Assembly: GCA_039922875.1 (NCBI GenBank)
Contig: JBDTDV010000023.1
Span: forward strand, 1 to 64,000
Reading direction: 5' to 3'
DNA: 64,000 nt
DNA from: JBDTDV01 sp039922875
GTDB taxonomy: Bacteria; Actinomycetota; Actinomycetes; Actinomycetales; Microbacteriaceae
The position numbers and the translations under genes were made by a program. Under the pieces are notes generated by a model that saw only the letters and a program-made list of their open reading frames with translations, was not told the origin of the DNA and ran no database searches. Of the stretch, positions 8,359-17,401 are shown one piece after another (the first letter of the stretch is position 1; each line of letters opens with the position of its first letter).

Positions 8359-8916
8359 GTGAACGGCGACGTGAGCGAGCTCACGCTTCTGGTGCTGCGA
8401 TTCGGCTTTCTGCTGCTGCTCTGGTTGTTCATCTTCGGCATCGTGTATGCATTGCGCAGTGACCTGTTCGGCCAGCGAGTGCGCAAGATGCAGCCGGATG
8501 TTGCGGCCTCGCCATTCCCGTCCGCGGCCCCCCGCGCCGCCGCACCTGCGCAGCAGCCACCGCCACGATCCAGCCTCCCGCCCGGGGCGAACACCTCCGT
8601 CCCCGATTCGCAGGCGACCTCTCACACCGCCAGCCGCCTGGTCATCACCTCCGGACCGAAATCTGGCTTGGAGCTCGCACTGGGCCGCGATCCACTGACC
8701 ATCGGGCGCTCCGCGGAGTCCGGCCTGGTCATCCGCGACGACTACACCTCGACCCACCACGCCAGGCTGCTGCTCTGGAACGACAACTGGATGATTCAGG
8801 ATCTGGACTCGACCAACGGAACATTTCTGGACGGCACACGCGTCACCGTACCCACCCAGGTGCCGTTGAACACGCCGGTGAAGATCGGCACGACCAGCTT
8901 CGAGCTACGCCGGTAG
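8359..8916 (+). CDS. fhaB: FHA domain membrane protein FhaB (FipA-like)
   Basis: I start this 185-aa protein at the GTG at 8359, preceded by GAGGGG, rather than at an upstream ATG lying inside fhaA. A single N-terminal membrane helix (about residues 8-29, LVLRFGFLLLLWLFIFGIVY) is followed by a Pro/Ala-rich linker (about 45-90). The C-terminal FHA domain (about 95-185) has GRSAESGL, STHHARL and LDSTNGTFLDG. The mycobacterial counterpart FipA/FhaB links FtsZ and FtsQ at division and is phosphorylated by PknA; the same role is likely. It lies 10 bp after fhaA. Confidence 0.9.
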   Translation: MNGDVSELTLLVLRFGFLLLLWLFIFGIVYALRSDLFGQRVRKMQPDVAASPFPSAAPRAAAPAQQPPPRSSLPPGANTSVPDSQATSHTASRLVITSGPKSGLELALGRDPLTIGRSAESGLVIRDDYTSTHHARLLLWNDNWMIQDLDSTNGTFLDGTRVTVPTQVPLNTPVKIGTTSFELRR

Positions 8917-8922
8917 CCGCAG

Positions 8923-10164
8923 ATGACGCCCACTCGTGCCGCAGCGCTCACCCATGTCGGAAAGATCCGGGCCAACAACCAGGACTCCGGATACCGCGGC
9001 AAGCACCTCTTCGTGGTGGCCGACGGCATGGGTGGCCACGCCGGTGGAGATGTAGCCTCCGCGATCGCGCTGAACCGGCTCCTCGAGGTCGACAAGGTGT
9101 ACCAGCGGGCCGAGGATGCCCAGTTCGCCATGCAGTCGGCCCTGATCGCCGCGAACTCGCTGCTTGCCGAGAGCGTCTTCGAGCACCCGGAACTGACCGG
9201 AATGGGTACCACCGTCAGCGCCCTACTGCGGGTCGGCGACCGCGTCGCGATCGCGCATATCGGCGACTCGCGGATCTACCTGTTCCGCGACGGTGATCTG
9301 AACCAGGCCAGCACCGACCACACCTTCGTGCAGCGCCTGGTGGAATCCGGCCGGATCACCGAAGAAGAGGCGATGGTCCATCCTCGGCGTTCCGTGCTGA
9401 TGCGGGTGCTGGGCGATGTCGACTCCTCGCCCGAAATCGACACCTGGGTGCTGGATACCCGGCCAGGCGACCGCTGGCTGATCTGCTCGGACGGGCTCAG
9501 CGGCATCCTGAAGGCGCCGGCGATCGCCGAGGCGCTGAGCAGTATCGACGAGCCGCGGGTGGTTGCCGAACGGCTGATCCAGCAAACCTTGGACGCTGGC
9601 GCACCGGACAACGTGACCGTCGTCATCCTCGACGTCAACGACGATGAGGTGCCTGCTGGTGAGCCGGAATTGGTCGGCTCGGCCGCGCTGCCGCTTGCCT
9701 TCGATCCGGAACCCGCCAAGGCGAGAAGTCTCAGGCTCCCCTCGCTGCGGCTGCACGGCCCGCGCCCGGCGACCGGCCCGACCCACTTCGAGCCGGAATC
9801 CGAAGACTACCTCGACGAACTGATCGAAGAAGACGCCCGCCGGGTGCGTCGCCGGAAGGCGACCTGGCTGGTCGGGATCGGCCTGTTGGTCCTGGCCATC
9901 GTGCTGGCCACCGTGCTCGGCTACCAGTGGACCCAAACCCACTACTACGTCGGCAGCACCCCCACCGGAAATGTTGCGATCTATCAGGGCATCCAGCAGG
10001 GTATCGGCCCGATCCCGCTGTCGCATGTCTACGACGAGACCTCGTTGCCCACCGACCAGCTCACCGGCTACAACCGGCAACTGGTGAAACGGACCATCGA
10101 CGCGACCTCCCTGGCAGACGCGCAACGCATCGTGAGACAGTTGACGGATGCCAGCAGCCAGTAA
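8923..10164 (+). CDS. pstP: PP2C-type Ser/Thr protein phosphatase PstP
   Basis: A 413-aa membrane-anchored PP2C phosphatase that removes phosphates placed by PknA and PknB. The catalytic domain (about 1-235) holds the metal-binding motifs: VRTNNQD-type KIRANNQD, VVADGMGGHAGGD, IGDSRIYL, LICSDGLSG and DNVTVVILDV. A cytosolic juxtamembrane linker leads to one helix (about 312-336, WLVGIGLLVLAIVLATVLGY) and a short extracytoplasmic tail with a TGNVAIYQGIQQ motif usual for PstP. It lies six bases after fhaB and overlaps the rodA start by 17 bp, so translation is probably coupled. Confidence 0.93.
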   Translation: MTPTRAAALTHVGKIRANNQDSGYRGKHLFVVADGMGGHAGGDVASAIALNRLLEVDKVYQRAEDAQFAMQSALIAANSLLAESVFEHPELTGMGTTVSALLRVGDRVAIAHIGDSRIYLFRDGDLNQASTDHTFVQRLVESGRITEEEAMVHPRRSVLMRVLGDVDSSPEIDTWVLDTRPGDRWLICSDGLSGILKAPAIAEALSSIDEPRVVAERLIQQTLDAGAPDNVTVVILDVNDDEVPAGEPELVGSAALPLAFDPEPAKARSLRLPSLRLHGPRPATGPTHFEPESEDYLDELIEEDARRVRRRKATWLVGIGLLVLAIVLATVLGYQWTQTHYYVGSTPTGNVAIYQGIQQGIGPIPLSHVYDETSLPTDQLTGYNRQLVKRTIDATSLADAQRIVRQLTDASSQ

Positions 10165-11566
10165 TCGCATCCGCCCGGCGGTTGGCGCGGCCGGGCAGGT
10201 TCCCACCAACACGGCGCCGATCAAGCGGCTCCGGCTGCCGGCGAAGCTGCGCAACCTCGAACTCGCGCTGCTCATCGTCGCGAGCGGCGTGAACGCCTCG
10301 GCGATCGTCCTCGTGCAGCTGGGTGCGCTCGGACACGTCGATGCGACCCTGCTCTACTTCGGTGCCGGCCTTTCCGCACTGGTGTTCGCGCTGCATATCA
10401 CCATGCGTTACCTCGCTCCGGCCGCCGACCCGTTCCTGCTGCCCATCGCAACGGTGCTCAACGGCATCGGCATCGCCGAGATCTACCGGATCGATATCGC
10501 CGAGGGCGACGCCGGCTGGGAGAGTGCCGGAGTGCGCCAGATCGTCTGGAGCGCCATTGCGATCGTCATCGCGATCCTGGTGATGGTACTGATCAGGAAC
10601 CACCGGGTACTGCTGCGCTACACCTACATCTTCGGCTTGAGCGGTCTCGTCCTGCTGCTGCTGCCCATGCTGCCCGGCATCGGCAAGGAGGTCTACGGCG
10701 CCAGGATCTGGATCGGGATCGGTCCGTTCACCTTCCAGCCGGGGGAGGTCGCCAAGATCGCGCTGGCGATCTTCTTCGCCGGCTACCTCGTGCAACACCG
10801 TGACTCGCTGTCGATGGTCGGCACCAAGTTCCTCGGGATGCGCTTCCCGCGGCTACGAGATCTCGGCCCGATCCTGGTCGTCTGGGCGGCGTCGATGGCA
10901 GTGATCGTCTTCCAGCGCGACCTGGGCACCGGGTTGCTGTACTTCGGCCTGTTCCTGGTCATGCTCTACGTATCGACGGCCCGGCTGAGCTGGGTCGTGT
11001 TGGGCCTTGGCCTCTTTTTCGGTGGCGCCGCGGTCGCCAGCCAGACCCTCAGCTATGTCAACGGCCGGTTCCAGGCCTGGCTGGATCCGTTCAACCCGGC
11101 GCTGTACGACGCCACCTATCACGGCAGCTACCAATTGGTGCAGGGAATGTTCGGCCTGGCCCACGGCGGCTTGATCGGCACCGGACTCGGACAGGGTCGG
11201 CCGAACATCACCCCGCTGGCTCAGAGTGACTACATATTCGCCAGCCTGGGCGAGGAGATCGGTCTGGCCGGACTCTTCGCCCTGTTCGCGCTTTATCTGC
11301 TCTTCGTGGCTCGCGGGCTACGAATCGGCTTCGCCGGCCAAGACGACTTCGGAAAGCTACTGGCGGTCGGCCTGTCGTTTACCGTGGCACTGCAGTGCTT
11401 CATCGTGATCGGCGGGATCACCCGGGTGATCCCGTTGACCGGCCTGACCACGCCGTTCCTGGCGGCGGGCGGATCGTCGCTGGTGGCCAATTGGATCATC
11501 GTGGCGCTGCTGCTGCGTTTGTCCGACACCGTGCGCAACCAACCGCGAGAGTTGGTGACGGGATGA
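10148..11566 (+). CDS. rodA: SEDS peptidoglycan glycosyltransferase RodA/FtsW family
   Basis: A 472-aa SEDS protein with about ten membrane helices. It polymerises glycan strands from lipid II together with a class B PBP. The family signature is clear: the FQPGEVAKIALAIFFAGYL segment, QRDLGTGLLYFGLFLVML, the large loop around YVNGRFQAWLDPFNP and QLVQGMFGLAHGGLIGTGLGQG, then DYIFASLGEEIGLAGLF and the C-terminal PLTGLTTPFLAAGGSSLVANW. The N-terminal 35 residues are a cytosolic extension. The position between pstP and pbpA, rather than in the dcw cluster, identifies the RodA-type elongation enzyme. Its stop overlaps the pbpA ATG by four bases. Confidence 0.93.
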   Translation: MPAASNRIRPAVGAAGQVPTNTAPIKRLRLPAKLRNLELALLIVASGVNASAIVLVQLGALGHVDATLLYFGAGLSALVFALHITMRYLAPAADPFLLPIATVLNGIGIAEIYRIDIAEGDAGWESAGVRQIVWSAIAIVIAILVMVLIRNHRVLLRYTYIFGLSGLVLLLLPMLPGIGKEVYGARIWIGIGPFTFQPGEVAKIALAIFFAGYLVQHRDSLSMVGTKFLGMRFPRLRDLGPILVVWAASMAVIVFQRDLGTGLLYFGLFLVMLYVSTARLSWVVLGLGLFFGGAAVASQTLSYVNGRFQAWLDPFNPALYDATYHGSYQLVQGMFGLAHGGLIGTGLGQGRPNITPLAQSDYIFASLGEEIGLAGLFALFALYLLFVARGLRIGFAGQDDFGKLLAVGLSFTVALQCFIVIGGITRVIPLTGLTTPFLAAGGSSLVANWIIVALLLRLSDTVRNQPRELVTG

Positions 11567-13017
11567 ACCGGGAAATGAAGCGGGTCAGCGGCCTGGTGCT
11601 GGCGATGTTCCTCACCCTGCTCGTGTCGACGTCGATTCTGCAGGTGTTCCAAGCCGACAACCTGAACGCCAACGATCGCAACACCCGAACCCTCTACGAC
11701 AGTTATTCCCGGCAGCGCGGCCCAATCCTCGTCGGCGGTCAGCCGATCGCGCAGTCCGTGCCGACCACAGACAAGTACAAATTCCAGCGCACCTACAGCA
11801 ATGGTCCGCTGTATTCCTCGGTCACCGGCTACTTCACCCAGAATCAAGGATCGACCGGCATCGAGGCGGCATTGGACCAGAAGCTCAGCGGCACCTCCAG
11901 CACACAGTTCCTGAACAATCTGAACAGCCTGGTCACCGGAAAGAACCCCCAGGGCGACTCGGTGGAAGTCACCATCGATCCGGTGGCCCAGCAGGCCGCC
12001 TACGACGCCCTCGGGGACAAGCAAGGCGCCGTCGTGCTGCTCGAGCCCAAAACCGGCCGGGTGCTGGCCATGGTCTCCAAACCCGACTTCGATCCCAACC
12101 AGCTGGCCATGCACGACACCGAGCAGGTGATCAAGAACTACACGACACTGTTGGATGCCGCGGGCGACCCGCTGATCAATCGCACGATCAACGGCAACAT
12201 GGACCCGCCCGGTTCCTCGTTCAAACCGGTGGTCACCACGGCAGCGCTGAGCTCCGGGAAATACACCAAGGACAGTCAACTGCCCAACCCGAGCGCACTG
12301 ACCCTGCCGGGGACGAATACGCAGATCCACAACGCCTGGTTCGGCACCTGCGGAGCCGGCGACACGGCATCCATCGAAACCGCCCAGGTGCTCTCCTGCA
12401 ACATCCCCTTCGCCGAGCTCGGCATGCAGTTGGGTTCACGCACGATTCGAGAACAGGCTGAGAAATTCGGCTTCAACCAGCGGCTGAGCATTCCGTTGAA
12501 GGTATCACCGAGCGTGTACAAATCCACCGCCGACCCCGCTCAACTGGCGATGAGCTCGTTCGGCCAGTTTGATGACCGGGCTACCCCGCTGCAGATGGCA
12601 ATGGTCTCGGCCGCGATCGCAAACCAGGGCAAGCTGATGTACCCGAATCTCGTTGACTCGATCAGGACCGCCGATTTGAAGCAAGAACAGGGCTTTCAGC
12701 CCAAGGAACTGTCCCAGGCGACCAGCCCAGAGGTCGCGGCAACCATCGCCCAAATGATGGTAACCGGCGTCAATAACGGCGCCGCAAGTAATGCAAGAAT
12801 AGACGGAGTCAGCGTGGGCGGGAAGACTGGAACGGCGCAGAACGGCCCGACCGATCCGTACACTCTGTGGTTCACAGGATTTGCGCCGGCGGAAAGCCCC
12901 AGGTTTGCCGTGGCCGTTGTCGTGCAAAACGGCGGCGGGCTTGGTCAGAACGGTGACGGCAATACTGTTGCTGCGCCAATTGCGAAGAAAGTACTAGAGG
13001 CGGTGCTGAATAAATGA
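11563..13017 (+). CDS. pbpA: Penicillin-binding protein PbpA (class B transpeptidase)
   Basis: A 484-aa class B penicillin-binding protein, the transpeptidase partner of RodA. The ATG at 11563 overlaps the rodA stop (ATGA); longer frames upstream lie inside rodA. One N-terminal helix (about residues 8-30, GLVLAMFLTLLVSTSILQVF) anchors it, followed by a dimerisation-like region. The transpeptidase domain has the acyl-serine motif SSFK at 218-221, SCN at 278-280 and KTG at 421-423. All three catalytic motifs are intact. The 3' end overlaps pknA by four bases, again suggesting coupling. Confidence 0.94.
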   Translation: MNREMKRVSGLVLAMFLTLLVSTSILQVFQADNLNANDRNTRTLYDSYSRQRGPILVGGQPIAQSVPTTDKYKFQRTYSNGPLYSSVTGYFTQNQGSTGIEAALDQKLSGTSSTQFLNNLNSLVTGKNPQGDSVEVTIDPVAQQAAYDALGDKQGAVVLLEPKTGRVLAMVSKPDFDPNQLAMHDTEQVIKNYTTLLDAAGDPLINRTINGNMDPPGSSFKPVVTTAALSSGKYTKDSQLPNPSALTLPGTNTQIHNAWFGTCGAGDTASIETAQVLSCNIPFAELGMQLGSRTIREQAEKFGFNQRLSIPLKVSPSVYKSTADPAQLAMSSFGQFDDRATPLQMAMVSAAIANQGKLMYPNLVDSIRTADLKQEQGFQPKELSQATSPEVAATIAQMMVTGVNNGAASNARIDGVSVGGKTGTAQNGPTDPYTLWFTGFAPAESPRFAVAVVVQNGGGLGQNGDGNTVAAPIAKKVLEAVLNK

Positions 13018-14738
13018 GACCCACAACAGGGCTCACCTTCGGGGGCCGATACGAGCTGCAATCCCGTATCGCCATTGGCGGAATGGGCGAGGTCTGGCAG
13101 GCAACCGACCTCGTCATCGGCCGTACCGTCGCCATCAAGATCTTAAAGGACGAGTACCTGGGCGATCCGGGCTTCTTGGAGCGGTTCCGCGCCGAAGCCA
13201 GGCACGCCGCTCTGGTCAACCATGAAGGCATCGCCAACGTCTTCGACTACGGCGAGGAAGAGGGCAGTGCCTACCTCGTCATGGAACTGGTGCCAGGCGA
13301 AGCCCTCTCCACGATCCTCGAGCGCGAGCATGTGCTCTCCACCGACAAGGTGCTGGACATTGTCGCGCAGACCGCTGCCGCGCTGCACGCGGCCCACTCT
13401 GCCGGACTGGTGCATCGTGACATCAAACCGGGCAACCTGCTGATCACCCCGGACGGCCGGGTCAAGATCACCGACTTCGGCATCGCCAGGATCGCCGACC
13501 AAGTTCCGCTGACCGCAACCGGCCAGGTGATGGGCACGGTGCAGTACCTTTCGCCGGAACAGGCCAGCGGGCACCCCGCCTCGGCCGGGACCGACATCTA
13601 CTCCCTCGGCATCGTCGCCTACGAGAGCCTGGCCGGAAAGCGGCCGTTCACCGGCGAGTCCCAGGTCGCCATCGCGATGGCCCAGATCAACGAGATGCCG
13701 CCCCCGCTGCCACCGACGGTGGCCGAGCCGGTGCGCAATCTGGTGTTGTCCTGCATCGCGAAGAACCCAGCAGAGCGACCCGCATCCGCGGCGCATTTGG
13801 CGCGCGCGGCGCAGGCCCTGCGCCGCGGTGATGTGGCCGCAGCCGCGGCATCCGTCCCGGCGATCCTCGGCGGTACGGCCGGGCTGACGCCAACCGATGC
13901 CACCGGCGCGACCATGCTGATGCCGGCCCCCGCAGCATCCGGTTACACCGCAGCCACCACTGTGTTTCCGACTGCCTCCTCCGCCGCGGCAGCGCAGGAG
14001 CCGGTGGAGTCGAAAACCACCAAGAAGCGGAGCCGCTGGACCTGGCCGCTGATCGCCCTGATCGCCTTGCTGCTGGTGATCCTGATCGGAACCGTGATCG
14101 CCCTGGTGGCCCAACAGACGCCGGCACCGGCTCCCAGTACCACCACCGCAACAACGGCGGCACCAAAACCCACCTCGCAGGCACCGAAGCCCACGACCGT
14201 CGCGCCGAGTACCACGGTGGTGATCAACGAGGCCGACTACCAGGGTCTGAGCTATGATCAGGCCGCGCAGAAGCTTGCCGCTGCCGGGATGACCGCGGCG
14301 CCATCCAAGAAGGTCGGCAACGCTGCGACCCAGGCTGATCAGGTGGGCACCGTATACGGGGTCAATCCCACCGGCAATGTGCTGAAGACCACCCCGGTCA
14401 CGTTCACCGTCTATGACGCGGTGGTGAAGCCGAACGCGCCAACCGACACCCCGACGCTGACCACGCAGCCGGATGATGTCAAGGTCGGCCAGCCGGCGAA
14501 CTTCAATTGGGGCAATGCGCAGTGCCCGGCCGGGCAGACGCTCAGCGGCCACCAGCTCTACGTGAACGGGGCAGGCCAGGGGCCAATCGCCGGCAACGGC
14601 GCACCCGCCGCCTGGACACCCACCACGGCGAGCCCGCCGGACGCCCAAATGACCTACACCGTGTACTGTGGGCAGTCCGTCGAATCTCCGCAATCACCTG
14701 CGCTGCCGGTCACGGTGAATAAGGCGGCCACGCCGTAG
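13014..14738 (+). CDS. pknA: Ser/Thr protein kinase PknA-like with PASTA-like repeat
   Basis: A 574-aa transmembrane Hanks-type kinase. The kinase domain (about residues 12-270) shows the Gly-rich loop GGMGEVW, the Lys in VAIKIL, HRDIKPGN, DFG and SPEQASG. A Thr/Ala/Pro linker precedes one helix (about 342-367). The extracellular part begins with a Thr/Pro-rich stalk (TTTATTAAPKPTSQAPKP), then one PASTA-like repeat (about 407-472, YQGLSYDQAAQKLAAAGM). An unrecognised domain of about 100 residues follows, with two Cys residues (QCPAGQ and VYCGQ) that could form a disulphide. Mycobacterial PknA lacks such an ectodomain, so the naming rests on operon order. The gene lies between pbpA and pknB. 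Confidence 0.9.
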   Translation: MRPTTGLTFGGRYELQSRIAIGGMGEVWQATDLVIGRTVAIKILKDEYLGDPGFLERFRAEARHAALVNHEGIANVFDYGEEEGSAYLVMELVPGEALSTILEREHVLSTDKVLDIVAQTAAALHAAHSAGLVHRDIKPGNLLITPDGRVKITDFGIARIADQVPLTATGQVMGTVQYLSPEQASGHPASAGTDIYSLGIVAYESLAGKRPFTGESQVAIAMAQINEMPPPLPPTVAEPVRNLVLSCIAKNPAERPASAAHLARAAQALRRGDVAAAAASVPAILGGTAGLTPTDATGATMLMPAPAASGYTAATTVFPTASSAAAAQEPVESKTTKKRSRWTWPLIALIALLLVILIGTVIALVAQQTPAPAPSTTTATTAAPKPTSQAPKPTTVAPSTTVVINEADYQGLSYDQAAQKLAAAGMTAAPSKKVGNAATQADQVGTVYGVNPTGNVLKTTPVTFTVYDAVVKPNAPTDTPTLTTQPDDVKVGQPANFNWGNAQCPAGQTLSGHQLYVNGAGQGPIAGNGAPAAWTPTTASPPDAQMTYTVYCGQSVESPQSPALPVTVNKAATP

Positions 14739-14816
14739 GCGCGCCCCCGAGCTGGGGCACAGGCGGTCACCGGTACACTGTCAGGGAGCTTGAGTCGGCC
14801 AGGGTGGAGAAGCGAA

Positions 14817-16514
14817 TTGACCGAGGGTAGTCGCCTGCTGGCTGGTCGTTACCAGGTCGGCGCCCTGATCGGCCGTGGCGGCATGTCCGATGTGCACCTG
14901 GGCACCGACAATCGACTAGGCCGCACCGTGGCGATCAAGCTGCTGAAGCCGACCCTGGCCAACGATCCGGCCTTTCGCACCCGTTTCCGTCAGGAGGCGC
15001 AGGCGGCGGCGCGGATGGCGCATCCAACGATCGTGCGGGTCTTCGACGCCGGGGAAGAGACGGTTCGCGAACCGGGCGGCCGCGAGGCGCAGGTTCCGTT
15101 CATCGTCATGGAGCACGTGGACGGACGGATGCTCAAGGACATTATCCGCGAAGGTCCGCTTGAACCGAGCGAGGCGGTGCGGATCATCGAGGGCGTGCTG
15201 ACCGCGTTGGAGTACTCGCACCGGGCCGGCGTGGTGCACCGGGATATCAAGCCGGGCAACATCATGATCACCAAGTCCGGCCAGGTCAAGGTGATGGACT
15301 TCGGCATCGCGCGGGCGATCAGCGACTCATCGGCGACAGTCGCCCAGACCACCGCGATCCTCGGCACCGCCAGCTACTTCTCCCCGGAACAGGCCAAGGG
15401 CGAATCCGTCGACGCCCGCACCGACCTCTATTCGACCGGAGTGGTGCTCTTCGAGATGCTCACCGGTCGGACACCGTTCCGGGGCGACACACCGGTGGCG
15501 GTGGCCTACCAGCACGTCAGCGAGAAGCCGGTCGCGCCCAGCCAGATCAATCCTCGCGTTTCACCGGCGCTGGACACGGTTGTCCTGCACGCGTTGGCCA
15601 AGGACCGATTCGCCCGCTACCAGAGTGCTGCCGAGTTCCGCGAGGATGCATCCGCCGCCGGCGCCGGCCACATCCCCGTGCACAAGGCCAAGGATGGCTT
15701 CCAAGACACCCTGTTCGGCTCGCCGACCGCACCGGTGTCGGTTTCCGCCGCGGCGTTGCGGCAGCTCACCGAGGACGAGACCATGGTGCGGGTTCAAAGT
15801 CGCCCCCCGGTGGTCTGGATCTGGGCCGGCATCCTCAGCGTTGTCGTGATCATCGTCGCGGTGATGTTCTGGGTGTTCAGCCTGTCGCCGAGCCCCACTG
15901 TTCCGGATTCCAGCCGGGTCGTGCCGGAGGTCGCCGGAATGACGTTCCAGAAGGCTCAGGGAATGCTCTCCGGGCAGGATCTGCAGTGGAATGAGCTGCA
16001 GGAGGCAAGCAGCACCGTCGCCACCGGGCACGTGATCCGAACCGATCCAACCGGAAGGACTGCCGTTTCTCCCGGACAGACGATCGACGTGTACGTGTCG
16101 ACCGGCAAGAAGGCCGTTCAGGTTCCAGACGTGGCCAATCAGGATCTCCCCACCGCACAGGCGGCATTGCAGGCCGCCGGGTTCGCTGCCGGCGCGATCA
16201 CCAAGGAGAACTCTGCCACCCAGGCGGCGAACGTGGTGCTCCGCTCCGACCCGGTAGGAGGCGCGCAAGCCCACGAGGGCGACACCGTCAATCTGGTCAT
16301 CTCCAGCGGAAACGTGACCATGCCGGATGTGACCGGGCAGAGCATCAGCGCTGCGGAAAGTATCCTGGCCGCCCCGAACTTGCAGTTGCACGCCGAGCCG
16401 AAGCCCGACGCTACCTGCCCGGCCGAGCAGGGCACTCTCGTGCACTCGCAATCGCTGCCCCCCGGCGACGTACCCCAGGGCTCCACTGTCACCCTCACCT
16501 ACTGCACCGGCTAA
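14817..16514 (+). CDS. pknB: Ser/Thr protein kinase PknB with three PASTA domains
   Basis: I choose the TTG at 14817 (MTEGSRLLAGRYQVG) because GGTGGAG lies at proper spacing; a TTG at 14790 is in frame but lacks a site. The 565-aa protein has a kinase domain (about 8-275: GRGGMSDVHLG, VAIKLLKP, HRDIKPGNIM, DFG, SPEQAKG), a cytosolic linker, a helix at about 330-355 and three PASTA repeats (from about 368 to the end, each beginning near VPEVAGMT, VPDVANQD and MPDVTGQS). PASTA domains sense muropeptides or lipid II. PknB phosphorylates cell-wall and division proteins. A TACACT -10-like element at 14774 suggests an extra promoter. Confidence 0.94.
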   Translation: MTEGSRLLAGRYQVGALIGRGGMSDVHLGTDNRLGRTVAIKLLKPTLANDPAFRTRFRQEAQAAARMAHPTIVRVFDAGEETVREPGGREAQVPFIVMEHVDGRMLKDIIREGPLEPSEAVRIIEGVLTALEYSHRAGVVHRDIKPGNIMITKSGQVKVMDFGIARAISDSSATVAQTTAILGTASYFSPEQAKGESVDARTDLYSTGVVLFEMLTGRTPFRGDTPVAVAYQHVSEKPVAPSQINPRVSPALDTVVLHALAKDRFARYQSAAEFREDASAAGAGHIPVHKAKDGFQDTLFGSPTAPVSVSAAALRQLTEDETMVRVQSRPPVVWIWAGILSVVVIIVAVMFWVFSLSPSPTVPDSSRVVPEVAGMTFQKAQGMLSGQDLQWNELQEASSTVATGHVIRTDPTGRTAVSPGQTIDVYVSTGKKAVQVPDVANQDLPTAQAALQAAGFAAGAITKENSATQAANVVLRSDPVGGAQAHEGDTVNLVISSGNVTMPDVTGQSISAAESILAAPNLQLHAEPKPDATCPAEQGTLVHSQSLPPGDVPQGSTVTLTYCTG

Positions 16515-16551
16515 CCCCGCGGCGGTGGAGGCGCGAGTTCTAGCCGCGGTT
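16513..16551. terminator. Possible bidirectional terminator between pknB and the amidotransferase gene
   Basis: An imperfect inverted repeat (AACCCCGCGGC at 16513-16523 and GCCGCGGTT at 16543-16551) spans the 25-bp gap between two convergent genes and overlaps the stop codon of the amidotransferase gene. No T tract is present, so this is a structural guess only. Confidence 0.3.
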
Positions 16552-17187
16552 GGGAATGAGTTGCAGAGGGTCCAGTCCCTCGGCGACGGCCTTGGCGGAT
16601 GGCAGTCCGGCTGAGGCCAACCAGTTGCCGAGCATGAGATAGCCGCCCTCGGTCAGCACAGACTCAGGATGGAACTGCACGCCCTCGATCGCTGCCGAGC
16701 GGTGCCGTAATCCCATAATCGCACCGCCCTCCGTGCGCGCGGTCACGACCAGCTCGGTGGGAACGGTGTCCTCCACGACGGCCAGGGAGTGATACCGGGT
16801 CGCGGCGAACGGTTGGCCAACCCCTGCATAGAAGCTGCTGCCATCATGACGCACCTGTGAGGTTTTGCCGTGCATCAGCTCCGCCGCGGTGCTCACCACA
16901 CCGCCGAACGCCTCGGCGATCGCCTGGTGACCGAGACAGACCCCCAGCAGCGGCAGATCCGCCGCCATCGCGGCATGGACCAGCGGGATCGAAACGCCCG
17001 CGGCTGCCGGGGTGCCGGGGCCTGGCGAGATCAGCACGGCGTCGTATCGGGCAAGTTCGGTGGCCAGATCCGCCTCCGCGATGGCGTCGTTGCGCAGCAC
17101 GGTGGTCTCGGCACCCAGTTGTAGCAGGTATCCGTTGAGTGTGTAAACGAAGCTGTCGTAATTGTCCAGCACGAGAACTTTTGTCAC
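16540..17187 (-). CDS. Glutamine amidotransferase, component II of anthranilate/aminodeoxychorismate synthase
   Basis: A 215-aa class I glutamine amidotransferase. The GTG start at 17187 overlaps the stop of the small upstream gene (GTGA). The nucleophile elbow LGVCLGHQA places Cys84; the triad is completed by His173 and Glu175 in VQFHPES. LVLDNYDSFVYTLNGYL at the N-terminus and ISPGPGTP are typical of TrpG/PabA. It releases ammonia from glutamine for chorismate amination, in folate or tryptophan synthesis. A synthase component I gene is not adjacent, so TrpG versus PabA cannot be decided. A homologue at this place, convergent with pknB, is standard in actinobacteria. Confidence 0.88.
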   Translation of the reverse strand: MTKVLVLDNYDSFVYTLNGYLLQLGAETTVLRNDAIAEADLATELARYDAVLISPGPGTPAAAGVSIPLVHAAMAADLPLLGVCLGHQAIAEAFGGVVSTAAELMHGKTSQVRHDGSSFYAGVGQPFAATRYHSLAVVEDTVPTELVVTARTEGGAIMGLRHRSAAIEGVQFHPESVLTEGGYLMLGNWLASAGLPSAKAVAEGLDPLQLIPNRG

Positions 17188-17342
17188 GTTCCCACTGTTC
17201 CTTCCTGATCGGTCATCATGGCGTCGGCCCAGGGGAACACCCAGGTGACCAGCGCATACAGCACGGCCGCCAGCGCGACCAGAAGAATCAGGATACGAAC
17301 CCACGTCGGTCCGGGCAGGACCCGCCACAATGCCGCGTACAC
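17184..17342 (-). CDS. Small single-helix membrane protein, 52 aa
   Basis: The GTG at 17342 is preceded by a near-perfect AAGGAGGG ribosome site, which decides this start over an upstream ATG. The product is 52 aa, with a basic amphipathic start (MYAALWRVLPGPTWVRIL), one membrane helix (about residues 15-38, LILLVALAAVLYALVTWVFPW) and a short acidic tail. The WVFPWAD end resembles small actinobacterial membrane proteins conserved between sortase and trpG-type genes, with no known function. It lies between the sortase gene and the amidotransferase gene and overlaps the latter by four bases, so the two are translationally coupled. Confidence 0.75.
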   Translation of the reverse strand: MYAALWRVLPGPTWVRILILLVALAAVLYALVTWVFPWADAMMTDQEGTVGT

Positions 17343-17401
17343 GTCATTCCCTCCTTCTTGAAAAATCGACCACACGGCGACCGCGCGGTTCTGGACGCCG
17401 C

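Noticed and set aside
9223..10275. Minus-strand frame of about 350 codons opposite pstP
   Set aside because: Antisense of a well-supported phosphatase; no domain signature.
13143..14693. Minus-strand frame of about 516 codons opposite pknA
   Set aside because: Arg/Gly/His-rich antisense shadow of a clear kinase gene.
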